Of a stretch of 64,000 nt of DNA, positions 51,801 to 58,270 are shown piece by piece. The stretch covers positions 57,076 to 121,075 of the forward strand of contig CACYHA010000013.1 in NCBI GenBank assembly GCA_902774035.1. The letters are read 5' to 3'. This DNA comes from Oscillospiraceae bacterium (GTDB taxonomy: Bacteria > Bacillota > Clostridia > Oscillospirales > Acutalibacteraceae). A program made the translations under genes and the position numbers. Numbering within the stretch: position 1 is the first letter of the stretch; every line of letters starts with the position of its first letter. The notes beneath the pieces were generated by a model that saw only the letters and a list, made by a program, of their open reading frames with translations, made no database searches and was not told the DNA's origin.

Positions 51801-52969
51801 TCTACGGCAAGAACGACGATGTGCCCGCGATCATCAACACGACCGTCGGCGCAACCGTGACGGCCCCGAGCGCACACGAGACCTCCTACACCAGTGCAGG
51901 CTTCTCCTATCCGGTTGCCTACTGGGTGGACGCCGAGAACAACAGGTACACCACCTCCTTCCCCGCGGCCACGGACGGTGCTGTCTACCACGCGGTCTAT
52001 ACGCTCTATGATCTCATTGACGATCTTGCGGCCATCCGCGCGGCGAGAGAAAGAGAAAACGTGATCGGCGGAGCCGACATCGCCGCGATGGAGGACATCC
52101 TTTCCCAGATCAACACCCTCTTTGCCGACCACGGCGTGACCGTGAGCGAATACCGCACGGTGCAGGCGAATGCGGTCGATCGGGAGACCGAAGAAGGCCA
52201 GGCCTTCATCACCGCGCTGCACACTCTGATCGGTCAGTTCCAGTCTGTTTCCGAAAGCGCCGAGGCGGTCTGCGAAGGCCACCAGTATGATTACTACGAT
52301 CAGAAGGTTCCCTCCTGCACGGAGCCGGGCTACACCGCCTACAAGGTCTGCCGTATCTGCCGCACGAAGGTCGGCGGAACGGAAATCCCGGCCACGGGTC
52401 ACAGCGCCCACTATGACCGCGATGCGGTCCGTTCCGGCGCTCTCGGCGACGGCACCTGCACCTGGGATACCTACACCTGCAACAACGGCTGCGGCGACTT
52501 CTATCTGATTCCGGTCTACATTGCCCGTTATTCTGACGGCTCCACGATTGCCGGCGCAACCGTGACCCTGTTTGCCGACGGCCACAACATCTCCGTGGTC
52601 ACCGACGCAAGCGGCAGAGCGAACTTCCGCGGCCTTGTGGCGCCGGGACAGCTCAGGGAAGGCGAATATGCCCTGACCGTTTCCATCGGCGAAACCGCCA
52701 AGACCGGAACGATGTATGTCCACAACGGCCGTGTCACGATATCCATCGCACGCATTGATAATCCGGGTTCCTCCGGCGGCGGCGAAGGCGAAGGCGGCGG
52801 CTCCGAAGAATTCCGCTGCCCGATGTGCGGCGCCTATGAGGAGCTGCGCACGATGCCGGTGGTCGGCTGGTTCGTTGCCATCGTCCACTTCTTCGTCCAC
52901 ATGGCATACCGTATCATCAATGCTTCGACCGCTTTCAGCGGAAAGTGGACCGGTGACTTCTCATTCTGA
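45854..52969 (+). CDS. Giant secreted multidomain repeat protein, 2371 aa
   Basis: The start is GTG 45854 after AGGGGAT. The signal peptide (to about residue 36) reads LKRTLAVFLTLLMLMTSWVF. Residues 40-280 are a LamG/concanavalin-like sandwich (YIGCSRWTSDAKLEGYLSDV, VRIYAG). A less familiar region (about 290-600) follows, then many beta-repeat units: InlB/Listeria-Bacteroides-type repeats (YTVTFKNGDTVLGTPQTLTY, YTYTFDGWNDG) and VIGANITAVNN-type modules. Later come Cys-pair units (CDFCGKIL, CRICRTK), helical spacers, and a carboxypeptidase-regulatory-like domain (SDGSTIAGATVTLFADGHNI). The C-terminus is CPMCGAYEELRTMPVVGWFV then IVHFFVHMAYRI, a Cys-x-x-Cys unit plus hydrophobic tail. The first 1.7 kb is visibly richer in A+T than the rest, suggesting mosaic origin. 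An adhesin or matrix role is likely. Confidence 0.9.
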   Translation: MNTKTKSNLKRTLAVFLTLLMLMTSWVFVAPSAAAEGEPTLVGRYFSTDNIWFDASKGENGVQWQFGDYPAYSSKLGMTYFNGMYVRLDHANQFSGVNRDTGLTFAFNYRPNFTGDHRHILSLGQNAYGGSPKNHLYISGTTSWNSEGAFPQVGWVDGTGTDGTELIKAHPVGVTPELGKEYNIVITIGKDDGVTFYVDGEKKTTAYTGSNKDDQIGNICSFLDEVSTYGENYIGCSRWTSDAKLEGYLSDVRIYAGAMTEEQVYPMISDMVGTINLTAPVFSAVAYHTVNEATGAYSNLVYAPYDDTAFTGGDTDGYKEVGAMLFKVITPRKIVMAYDGVNDVYSPIELETKKHDKAAVSNQRLKYVASDTARLPLAQYWYGYQNGGGDNYKIWAGPQTGNWFSQVADGAWDLGQDNTNTPRFWWNKLQYTGSGDTIAYYEQYQNITFSACSPYENWGNHEPVDTLNSESNYYVLNYAPVYSVLSAASTFNSTELSTNAWKYTDQSLAKARLAMRRLTLCNPNLYDYNDASAGRGVDASVKLSAAAIKQAIANYNAINLIKKTGTVYWNNWNGNNLETDPAVNYGDVPTYDGAQPQRTAGKDYYYTFNEWTPTPTAVTEEETTYTADFDAHEQSYTATVTDDGSIGNLVSGVTVTYDTDYTFTPEMAVGKSLMKVDTATVTIDGASATAGTDYSLDAETGAVTVFGAKILGDVTIAYTTVPKTFSVTVNGANLQQPSGGYADATAYVAYEARLTPAANHKITGISSVTVNGANFTSFGYNAGTKTVTIPAANVTGDIVINVTTAAESYDLTFGGEVSNEGVENGVTYGENCVQTLTALPGYYINGVSVKIGANDYPDFSLSSNVFPAQSVTVTVPGADITDDVKIIADTGNSYAVAISGTNVAAATDTAYYSTEDDYTSVAITADTHYHITGIQSVTVGGAATAYTFDADAKTVTISGTAITGAVEIVATAAIDTYTVTFKNGSTVLGTPLTLGWDSPVAYSGAEPTRDSTAQYSYAFNGWTVEGTETFIGKDDPLPNATADVTYVASFASTVRSYTVTFKNGDTVLGTPQTLTYGSPVAYSGAEPTKAADAQYTYTFDGWNDGTNDYGKDDTLPTVSGTVTYTAKFAPTLNKYKITFLAEDGVTVLKVSADDPNDYREYDYGTAAANIAVPTVPEKAATAQYTYTFGGWDPALADVADDATYTVTYTANLRSYTVTFKNGETVLGTPQTLAYGSPVAYSGAEPTKAADARYTYTFSGWNDGTTDYGKNDTLPTVSGTVTYTATYTETPQTYTASVIGANITAVNNTATYGTPYEAAITAASGYHVHGLEYVKVGDTTLAEGDYTFVNGTVTIPGAAVLGNIEIKAVAAMNAYTITWVLHGASVETSAEDGEVPSYTVAPYTENGHVYKFSAWDTTPVAATGNATYTANYALDKDDEANVHDWLSATYVPTEADGVISKVTASKTCDFCGKILTEEATVGNGLTSVVTKEATCKAAGETTYTATFSDAFATQTYVRANIAIDENAHTYDYTNITYAWAEKEGGYDYVATIPCANDESHTPLTVNATVEVTSVTADCSTKASTTYTATFEDARLTGDVKTVEGDFDLTKHTYNNADASFAWVKPEGQDWQYIATIPCAKNSEHDAKVVVANVTVSTADANCTTPGDTTYTATGFPAESGLSLPAGYENKVVSGETNGNHDWNYNDPIITAPVKDGEVWGDGSVVYACTRNAEHKTEALAVARANYGAYDAEIEKVEGFLSGNDLNGTVRAALQSILDTPLQQNLVTLKDGVNYDGHTAFDQQSTVDAAVANMRLALADVLDEYATPDGEGGYTFNENALQTYSVVFTDNLGGSDTVEQPAGKDWYIVKEGYKLVGITAEHGTADLANAKYTFTNSADTVTLTFAVDVDAVLAAAGIIVENQTNYDNNEGFLDRLQAAYGELTSIQNDPEQNARAAELKQTLLDLIDESHDHKKDGASCTVTFIYGKNDDVPAIINTTVGATVTAPSAHETSYTSAGFSYPVAYWVDAENNRYTTSFPAATDGAVYHAVYTLYDLIDDLAAIRAARERENVIGGADIAAMEDILSQINTLFADHGVTVSEYRTVQANAVDRETEEGQAFITALHTLIGQFQSVSESAEAVCEGHQYDYYDQKVPSCTEPGYTAYKVCRICRTKVGGTEIPATGHSAHYDRDAVRSGALGDGTCTWDTYTCNNGCGDFYLIPVYIARYSDGSTIAGATVTLFADGHNISVVTDASGRANFRGLVAPGQLREGEYALTVSIGETAKTGTMYVHNGRVTISIARIDNPGSSGGGEGEGGGSEEFRCPMCGAYEELRTMPVVGWFVAIVHFFVHMAYRIINASTAFSGKWTGDFSF
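48781..49704 (+). repeat. Near-identical internal repeats of the giant gene
   Basis: 210-bp units at 49021-49230 and 49495-49704 differ at few positions, and a more diverged copy starts at 48781. They encode InlB-type beta repeats. Near identity at DNA level implies recent duplication or gene conversion, so copy number may vary between strains. Confidence 0.85.
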
Positions 52970-52991
52970 TTTTTGCAAACCGAAAAAGCTG

Positions 52992-53017
52992 GGTGCGCAT
53001 TCCCCGGAATGCGCACC
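52992..53017. terminator. Perfect hairpin after the giant gene
   Basis: GGTGCGCATTCC (52992-53003), loop CC, GGAATGCGCACC (53006-53017). There is no T run, but its position fits a transcript end. A weaker pair GTAATC/GATTAC (53030-53056) lies before the next start. Confidence 0.6.
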
Positions 53018-53071
53018 TGTAAATTTCAAGTAATCACTGGTTGAATCAGCGATTACCAAGGAGAGATTTCC

Positions 53072-54652
53072 ATGAAACTCACAGCTATGCTGCTGACGAT
53101 CCTGCTGCTGTTTTCGCTGGCAGTTCCGGCGTTTGCAGCGCCTGCTGTCGGTACCGATGTGCCGATCATTCACATTTTCGGCCAGGGCTCTCCGATCCTC
53201 AACAGCGAAGGAGAAAATGTTTACACCATCACGATGCCGGAGGAGGGGGTTGCAAACGTCCTCAAGGGCCTTGTTCCGGAGTTTATTGACGCCATGAAGC
53301 TCAAGCCGGACGATGCGTGGGATTTTTATTATCGCCGCGTGCGTGATGTTGTCCTGCTGTGCTTCGGCCCGTTTTTTCTGGATAAAAACGGAGAAGCTTC
53401 CGACGGTACCCACATCGACTGGACATGGAATCACGGCAATTTGCCGAACTCTAAGGGAGCGGACGGCTACAGCTTCGATGCTTATCCGTTTTTCTTTGAC
53501 TGGCGGCTCGATCCCTTCGACAGTGCCGACAGCCTGAAGGATTATATAGACGATGTGAAAAAGGCGACCGACAGCGACAAGGTCAACATCTGCGCCCGCT
53601 GCGAAGCCGCAAATGTACTGCTGGCTTATTTCGCGAAGTACGGGTACGATAATCTGAATTGTGTGGAGTTTCTGGCCTCCGCCGGCCGGGGCATTGATGC
53701 GGTCAGCGCACTGTTCAGCGGAAAAATCAGCATTGATGCAGACGGATTGGTTCGTTATCGCGAACAGAAGCTTGCCATCGAAGACGACCTGACGCGGGAG
53801 CTTGTGGAATCCCTTGTGGTTTTGTCCGGGGACGCAATGCTGCTGGACGTTGCCGCGTTTTCGCTGGATGTGTTCAATCTGGTGCTGGTCAACGACAAGG
53901 TGATCGCACCCATCGTGCTTGAAACCTACGGCACCATGCCCGGTATCTGGGCGATGGTGGACAAGGAGGATTACAAAGCTGCACGGCGGAATCTGTTTGG
54001 CGGAAAAGAGACAGAGTATGCCAATCTTCTGGAAAAGCTGGACAAGTATGACCGCGAAGTGCGCCAACGCGCAGATGAGCTGGTCGCCGACGCAAAGGCG
54101 GCCGGAGTCAAAGTGGCTGTTTTTGCAAAATACGGCGACTTTCAGGGGATCCCGATCGGCAAGCATGCCGACAGCATCGGCGACGATTCTGTCAATGTGA
54201 CGGACGCTTCCTTCGGCGCAACTGCGGCACGCTACGGAAAAACGCTGAAGGAGGACGCGCTGAAAAAGGCCTTCGAAAACGGCACGGCGAAATATATTTC
54301 ACCGGATAAAATGATTGACGCATCCACCTGTGTTGTTCCAGATACGACGTGGTTTATCTGGGGCAGTGTACACAAGGATTTTCCAAGCTATCTTTTCAGT
54401 GCCTTGAAGCGGTTCTTTGACCGCAACGGAGACCTGACTGTTTTTGACGATGCGGATTTTCCGCAGTATCTGATCGCCCAGCCCGACGAGCATGATCCGC
54501 AAAGCGGAACACTGGCGCCGATGTCAGAGGAAAGCGCACCGACGATCAAAGCGAAGGAGCACAATCTTCGAAACACAAACTGGAAGGAGATCGGCTTGCG
54601 GTTGCTGAAAGCGCTTTGGAACTTCCTTTTGCGCTGGCTCGAAAAACAGTAA
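53072..54652 (+). CDS. Secreted lipase-like protein with degenerate elbow ARCEA (paralogue 3)
   Basis: A 526-aa exported protein after AAGGAGAG and ATG 53072, with signal peptide 1-22. It aligns by eye with the pair at 22922-26215: PIIHIFGQGSPILN (first strand), FFFDWRLDPFDSADSLKDYI, then KVNICARCEAANVLLAYFAK. Cys177 holds the nucleophile place, but both flanking glycines of GxCxG are Ala. IGDDSVNVTDASFGATAARY (Asp371/372) and WFIWGSVHKDFP (His434) match the other two triad positions. The end is hydrophobic and basic (LLKALWNFLLRWLEKQ). The loss of both Gly suggests altered or lost catalysis. It lies directly after the giant repeat protein gene. Confidence 0.83.
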   Translation: MKLTAMLLTILLLFSLAVPAFAAPAVGTDVPIIHIFGQGSPILNSEGENVYTITMPEEGVANVLKGLVPEFIDAMKLKPDDAWDFYYRRVRDVVLLCFGPFFLDKNGEASDGTHIDWTWNHGNLPNSKGADGYSFDAYPFFFDWRLDPFDSADSLKDYIDDVKKATDSDKVNICARCEAANVLLAYFAKYGYDNLNCVEFLASAGRGIDAVSALFSGKISIDADGLVRYREQKLAIEDDLTRELVESLVVLSGDAMLLDVAAFSLDVFNLVLVNDKVIAPIVLETYGTMPGIWAMVDKEDYKAARRNLFGGKETEYANLLEKLDKYDREVRQRADELVADAKAAGVKVAVFAKYGDFQGIPIGKHADSIGDDSVNVTDASFGATAARYGKTLKEDALKKAFENGTAKYISPDKMIDASTCVVPDTTWFIWGSVHKDFPSYLFSALKRFFDRNGDLTVFDDADFPQYLIAQPDEHDPQSGTLAPMSEESAPTIKAKEHNLRNTNWKEIGLRLLKALWNFLLRWLEKQ

Positions 54653-54698
54653 AACAAGGCGGTTCCTGCATTGCACGAATCCCTGAAAGCGAAAGCAA

Positions 54699-54746
54699 CA
54701 AAGAAAGGTGCTGCCCGGCCGGACGCCGTTGCAGCACCTTTCTTTG
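54699..54746 (+). terminator. Stem-loop after paralogue 3
   Basis: CAAAGAAAGGTGCTGC (54699-54714) pairs with GCAGCACCTTTCTTTG (54731-54746), a 16-bp stem whose 3' arm is T-rich. It abuts compound hairpin element D. Confidence 0.75.
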
Positions 54747-54900
54747 CGCACGGCTGCGCCGTGCGCAAATCCCGGCGGCGAAACCGCGCAGCGAAGCTGC
54801 GCGTACCCGGAGCGCAGGCGCTCCGGGTTGCGGCGCGCTGCAGCGCGCCGCGTTTCGCCGCCGGCTCCGCCGAGGCCCGCGATGTCGCGGGCCTCGGCGG
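54743..54900. repeat. Compound hairpin element D
   Basis: Perfect hairpins: 54743-54769 (12-bp arms, loop TGC), 54785-54803 (8-bp arms, loop GAA), 54805-54828 (10-bp arms, loop CAGG), 54831-54850 (20-bp palindrome) and 54867-54900 (16-bp arms, loop TG). CCGGCGGCGAAAC (54772-54784) pairs with GTTTCGCCGCCGG (54852-54864) around the second to fourth. The first two are exact reverse complements of modules in elements A and B. No gene is supported in 54653-54964. Confidence 0.82.
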
Positions 54901-54910
54901 GAAAGCTCAC

Positions 54911-54951
54911 AAAAAAGGAAACGCGCCCGAGCTTTTGATCCAGGCGCGTTT
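54911..54951 (-). terminator. trpB terminator
   Basis: Minus strand: AAACGCGCC (54951-54943) pairs with GGCGCGTTT (54927-54919), followed by CC and six T. Confidence 0.85.
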
Positions 54952-54964
54952 TCGTTTTCTGTGT

Positions 54965-56191
54965 TTACACTTCGGGGATGCCGTATTTTTCGATCACATA
55001 GTCCAGATCCTTGTCGCCGCGGCCGGAAAGATTGATAAGCACCGCCCCGTTTTCCATCCGCTTTGCCAGCTTCATGGCAAAGGCGACGGCGTGGGAGCTT
55101 TCAATGGCCGGGATGATGCCCTCCAGACGCGAGAGCTTGTAAAAGGCGTCGATGGTTTCATTGTCGTCGATCACGTCGTATTTCACGCGGCCGATATCGC
55201 GCAAAAAGGCGTGTTCCGGGCCGGAGGAGGGATAATCCAGACCGCTGGCGATGGAATAGACGGGAGCCGGCTCGCCGTTTCTATCTTTGAGCATGATGCT
55301 GTTGAACCCGTGCATCACGCCTTCGGTGCCGAACTTGAGGCTGGCGGCGTGGTCGCCGAGAGACGCGCCGCGGCCGAGGGGTTCCACGCCGAAGATGCCC
55401 ACGGGATCGTTAAGAAAGCCGGCGAACAGGCCCGCAGCGTTGCTGCCGCCGCCGACGCAGGCGACGATGGCGTTCGGCAGATGGCCGGTCATGTCAAGGA
55501 ATTGTTCCCGCGCCTCAATGCCGACTACGCTTTGAAAATCGCGCACCATCATCGGGAAGGGGTGGGGGCCGAGAACGGAGCCGATGCAGTAGATCGCGTC
55601 GTTGTATTCCCTGCTGTAAGCCTCAAAGGCGGCGTCCACAGCTTCCTTGAGGGTTTGCAGACCGTGGGTGACTTCCACAACGCGCGCACCCAGCACCTTC
55701 ATGCGCGCAACATTCGGCGCCTGCTTTTTGATATCCACGGCGCCCATGTAGATGTCGCATTCCAGACCGAAGTATGCCGCCGCCGTGGCGAGGGCAACGC
55801 CGTGCTGACCTGCGCCGGTCTCGGCAATGACCTTTTTCTTGCCCATGTATTTGGCGAGCAGAGCCTCGCCCATGCAGTGATTGAGCTTGTGTGCGCCGGA
55901 ATGGTTCAGGTCTTCACGCTTGGCATAGAGCTGCACGCGGCCGCCCAGCGCGTCGGAAAGGCGTTCGAGATGGGAGATCGGTGTCGGTCTGCCCTGGAAT
56001 TCCGTGCGGATGCGGCGCAGTTCCGCAATGAACTTGCGAGACTGGCAGATCGCATAGTAGGCCTGCGTGATCTCGGCCATTGCGGCTTTGAGCTTGTCGT
56101 CCACAAAAACGCCGCCGTATCTGCCGAAATAGCCGTCCTTGTCGGGATAGTGATTGAAATAGGTGTCAAAATCAATGTTGTTGAAAATCAT
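54965..56191 (-). CDS. trpB: Tryptophan synthase beta chain
   Basis: A 408-aa PLP enzyme that joins indole and serine to make tryptophan. [20 protein letters not shown] leads to [15 protein letters not shown], with the PLP Lys in [22 protein letters not shown] and [14 protein letters not shown] are TrpB signatures. ATG 56191 has GAGGGG 7 bp upstream. No trpA or other trp gene is adjacent and it has its own terminator, so it is an orphan copy; it could also serve as an indole-salvage enzyme. Confidence 0.94.
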   Translation of the reverse strand: MIFNNIDFDTYFNHYPDKDGYFGRYGGVFVDDKLKAAMAEITQAYYAICQSRKFIAELRRIRTEFQGRPTPISHLERLSDALGGRVQLYAKREDLNHSGAHKLNHCMGEALLAKYMGKKKVIAETGAGQHGVALATAAAYFGLECDIYMGAVDIKKQAPNVARMKVLGARVVEVTHGLQTLKEAVDAAFEAYSREYNDAIYCIGSVLGPHPFPMMVRDFQSVVGIEAREQFLDMTGHLPNAIVACVGGGSNAAGLFAGFLNDPVGIFGVEPLGRGASLGDHAASLKFGTEGVMHGFNSIMLKDRNGEPAPVYSIASGLDYPSSGPEHAFLRDIGRVKYDVIDDNETIDAFYKLSRLEGIIPAIESSHAVAFAMKLAKRMENGAVLINLSGRGDKDLDYVIEKYGIPEV

Positions 56192-56245
56192 GTACGTTCC
56201 CCTCTCTCTCAAGTTGTTTCATTATAGCGTGTTGTTTCTCGTTTG

Positions 56246-56809
56246 TCAACTGTCGGACAGGCCGTTGACCATTCTCTGTACCAGCGCTTCGCCGTTCTCT
56301 TTGAGCCAGCCGTTCCATGTGTCATAGTCCGGCATGACGCGGCGGACTTCCTGGTAAAAGGCGGGGGAGTGGTTCATCTCCTTGCGGTGACAAAGCTCGT
56401 GCACGATCACGCTGTCGAGCACCTGCGGCGGCGCGAGCATCAGCAAGCAGTTGAAATTGAGGTTCCCCTTTGCTGTGCAGCTTCCCCATTTGGAACGCTG
56501 GTTGCGGATGGTGATCCGCCCGTAGGTCACGCCGATCTGCCGCGCAAAGAATGCGACCCGTGCCGGTATGACTGCGCAGGCCTTTTCTCCCAGCACACGG
56601 ATGTCCTCTGCCGTCAGCGGCGGCAGCGCGTCGGCTGCGCTTTGCGCTTTCAGGTTCTTTTCGATCCAGTCGCTGTGCTTTTCCAGCAGCGCGTCGATCT
56701 GCTGCTTTGTCGCGCGGCGCGGCGCCCGCAGGATCACTTTGCCTTCTCTGATCTGCAGGGCGAAGGTTTTGCGGTCGCTGCGGATCACTTCGATCGTCGG
56801 TTTCTCCAT
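56246..56809 (-). CDS. YgjP/UPF0-type M48 metallopeptidase
   Basis: A 187-aa protein of the DUF45/YgjP family. VIVHELCHRKEMNHSPAFYQ contains the zinc motif HExxH with the downstream His of the NHSxxF element, and NQRSKWGSCTAKGNLNFNCL is the family's SRWGSCS region. Residues 8-55 form a small beta domain, and ATKQQIDALLEKHSDWIEKN a helix typical of the family. It is probably a cytoplasmic zinc peptidase of unknown target. ATG 56809 has AGGAGG 8 bp upstream. Confidence 0.9.
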   Translation of the reverse strand: MEKPTIEVIRSDRKTFALQIREGKVILRAPRRATKQQIDALLEKHSDWIEKNLKAQSAADALPPLTAEDIRVLGEKACAVIPARVAFFARQIGVTYGRITIRNQRSKWGSCTAKGNLNFNCLLMLAPPQVLDSVIVHELCHRKEMNHSPAFYQEVRRVMPDYDTWNGWLKENGEALVQRMVNGLSDS

Positions 56810-56881
56810 GCGCGTTCCTCCTGTGCGGTGTCGGGTGAGTCGGAATACAAGTATAACAGAAAAAAGACGGTTTTGCAAGAA

Positions 56882-56937
56882 GCGGGGACTTGAATTGTGC
56901 ACGGGGACTTGAATTGTGCGCGGGAATCTGCTAAAAT
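56882..56937 (+). promoter_or_regulatory. mntP promoter with duplicated -35 region
   Basis: TTGAAT (56909-56914), 17-bp spacer, TAAAAT (56932-56937). GGGGACTTGAATTGTGC is repeated with a 19-bp period, giving another TTGAAT at 56890-56895. The leader is too short for a manganese riboswitch. Confidence 0.65.
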
Positions 56938-56979
56938 ATGGTATCATTCTCAAAATGCATAGGAGCGAACATTTCGATC

Positions 56980-57573
56980 ATGGAAGCTTTGAATCTGGAA
57001 CTGATCCTGAACAGCCTCTTGCTGGGCGTCGGTCTTGCGATGGATGCGTTTTCCGTTTCTCTTGTGGCGGGTCTTTCCGAACCGCAGATGCGGCGGCGAA
57101 AGAGCGTCGCGGTGGCGGGTACTTTCGCTCTGTTTCAGGGTGTGATGCCGCTTCTGGGCTGGCTGGCCGTGCACACGGTGCTGGAGTTGTTTGGCGTTTT
57201 GGAACAGTTCATTCCGTGGATCGCGCTCCTCCTGCTAGTGTTCCTCGGCGTCAAAATGCTGCTGGAAGCGAAAAAAAGCAGGCAAAGCGAAGCGCCGGCG
57301 GCCGTGCTGACTTTTGGGGCGCTGCTGCTGCAGGGCGTGGCAACGTCCATCGACGCGCTGTCCGTGGGCTTTACCATCGAGCATTATCTGTTTTTCGCGG
57401 CGCTGACGGCCGCCCTGCTGATCGCTGCGGTCACGTTTGTGATCTGTCTGCTGGGCGTGTTCCTCGGCAAACGCTTCGGCACCCGCTTTTCGGGCGGCGC
57501 AAACATCCTCGGCGGCGTGATCCTCATCGCCATCGGACTGGAAATCTTCATCAAGGGCGTGTTCTTCTCTTGA
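56980..57573 (+). CDS. mntP: Manganese efflux pump MntP
   Basis: A 197-aa membrane protein with six helices. GVGLAMDAFSVSLVAGL and GVATSIDALSVGF are the paired Asp motifs of the MntP (DUF204) family, arranged as an inverted repeat. It exports excess Mn2+. ATG 56980 is used; AGGAG lies about 13 bp upstream, so a start a few codons earlier at a non-ATG codon (ATT 56971) is possible. Its stop codon overlaps the -35 box of the toxin-antitoxin promoter. Confidence 0.92.
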   Translation: MEALNLELILNSLLLGVGLAMDAFSVSLVAGLSEPQMRRRKSVAVAGTFALFQGVMPLLGWLAVHTVLELFGVLEQFIPWIALLLLVFLGVKMLLEAKKSRQSEAPAAVLTFGALLLQGVATSIDALSVGFTIEHYLFFAALTAALLIAAVTFVICLLGVFLGKRFGTRFSGGANILGGVILIAIGLEIFIKGVFFS

Positions 57574-57598
57574 CATTATATCAATATTATGATATAAT
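57570..57598 (+). promoter_or_regulatory. Promoter with palindromic operator of the toxin-antitoxin operon
   Basis: TTGACA (57570-57575), 17-bp spacer, TATAAT (57593-57598). ATTATATCA (57575-57583) and TGATATAAT (57590-57598) form a perfect inverted repeat covering the spacer and -10, the expected place for autorepression by the antitoxin. Confidence 0.8.
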
Positions 57599-57627
57599 TT
57601 GCATATAATAATCAGGGAGGGATGGAT

Positions 57628-57897
57628 ATGCCATCAATTCGACCGAGTGCAGACCTGCGCAACAACTACAACGAGATCTCCGAATTCTGCCATCAAAGCG
57701 CACAGCCGGTGTTCATCACCAAAAACGGCAGAGGCGACCTTGCCGTGATGAGCATCGAAAGCTATGAAGAACTCTGCAGCAGAATGGAGTTGTACCTTGC
57801 TTTGAGCGATGGACTTGAGGATTTGAGAAATGGCAGGACAAGGCCGGCAGAAGACATCCTCAATGAATTGAGGAAAGAGCTTGATGAAGGTATATAA
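57628..57897 (+). CDS. Type II antitoxin, Phd/YefM/RelB-like
   Basis: An 89-aa protein. The start is set at the second ATG (57628) because AGGGAGG lies 7 bp before it and only 1 bp before the first. IRPSADLRNNYNEISEFCHQ, then PVFITKNGRGDLAVMSIESY, is the Phd/YefM DNA-binding fold, followed by a helical toxin-binding tail (DILNELRKELDEGI). It likely binds the palindrome in its own promoter. It is 3 bp ahead of the toxin gene. Confidence 0.92.
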   Translation: MPSIRPSADLRNNYNEISEFCHQSAQPVFITKNGRGDLAVMSIESYEELCSRMELYLALSDGLEDLRNGRTRPAEDILNELRKELDEGI

Positions 57898-57900
57898 AGG

Positions 57901-58239
57901 ATGTATAAAGTTAGATTTGCGCAGAGAGCGGAACGTGATTTGCGAGAAGCAACGAATTACATTGCAAATCATTTGTTGAATCCGACGGCAGCTTACCGTT
58001 TGGTGGATTCAACACAAAAGGCGGTGGATTCGCTTAGCGTTTTTCCAAAACGGAACCCCTTGGTTCGAGAACCTTTGATTGCATCACATGGAATTCGCTG
58101 GACACAGGTGCAGCAGTATATGCTTTTTTATACTGTGGAAGAAAGCGAAAAAACTGTTGTTGTTCTTCATTTCCTTTCGGCAAGGCAGAACTGGAAAGAC
58201 ATCGATTTTTCAGAGGACACCTTTTTCCCCCGCTCTTGA
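57901..58239 (+). CDS. Type II toxin, RelE/ParE family
   Basis: A 112-aa protein. YKVRFAQRAERDLREATNYI is the N-terminal strand and helices of RelE/ParE toxins, VDSLSVFPKRNPLV the middle, and YMLFYTVEESEKTVVVLHFL the C-terminal strands. Members either cleave mRNA on the ribosome or poison gyrase; the sequence does not decide which. The stop codon overlaps the -35 box of the T-box promoter. Confidence 0.92.
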   Translation: MYKVRFAQRAERDLREATNYIANHLLNPTAAYRLVDSTQKAVDSLSVFPKRNPLVREPLIASHGIRWTQVQQYMLFYTVEESEKTVVVLHFLSARQNWKDIDFSEDTFFPRS

Positions 58240-58264
58240 CAAACCCGGAAAAAACGCATATAAT
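58236..58264 (+). promoter_or_regulatory. Consensus promoter of the T-box-cysE-cysS operon
   Basis: TTGACA (58236-58241), 17-bp spacer, TATAAT (58259-58264). The -35 box contains the toxin stop codon. Confidence 0.9.
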
Positions 58265-58270
58265 ATCAAC

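Noticed and set aside
47210-52900. A 1896-codon open frame antisense to the giant repeat gene
   Set aside because: It follows from the repetitive codon pattern of the sense gene (Asp/Thr/Gly/Val codons read antisense without stops). The sense strand has signal peptide, domains, promoter and start site; the antisense product shows no recognisable domain.
56882-56979. Manganese (yybP-ykoY) riboswitch before mntP
   Set aside because: The leader between the predicted promoter and start is about 45 nt, too short, and the conserved loop motifs are missing.
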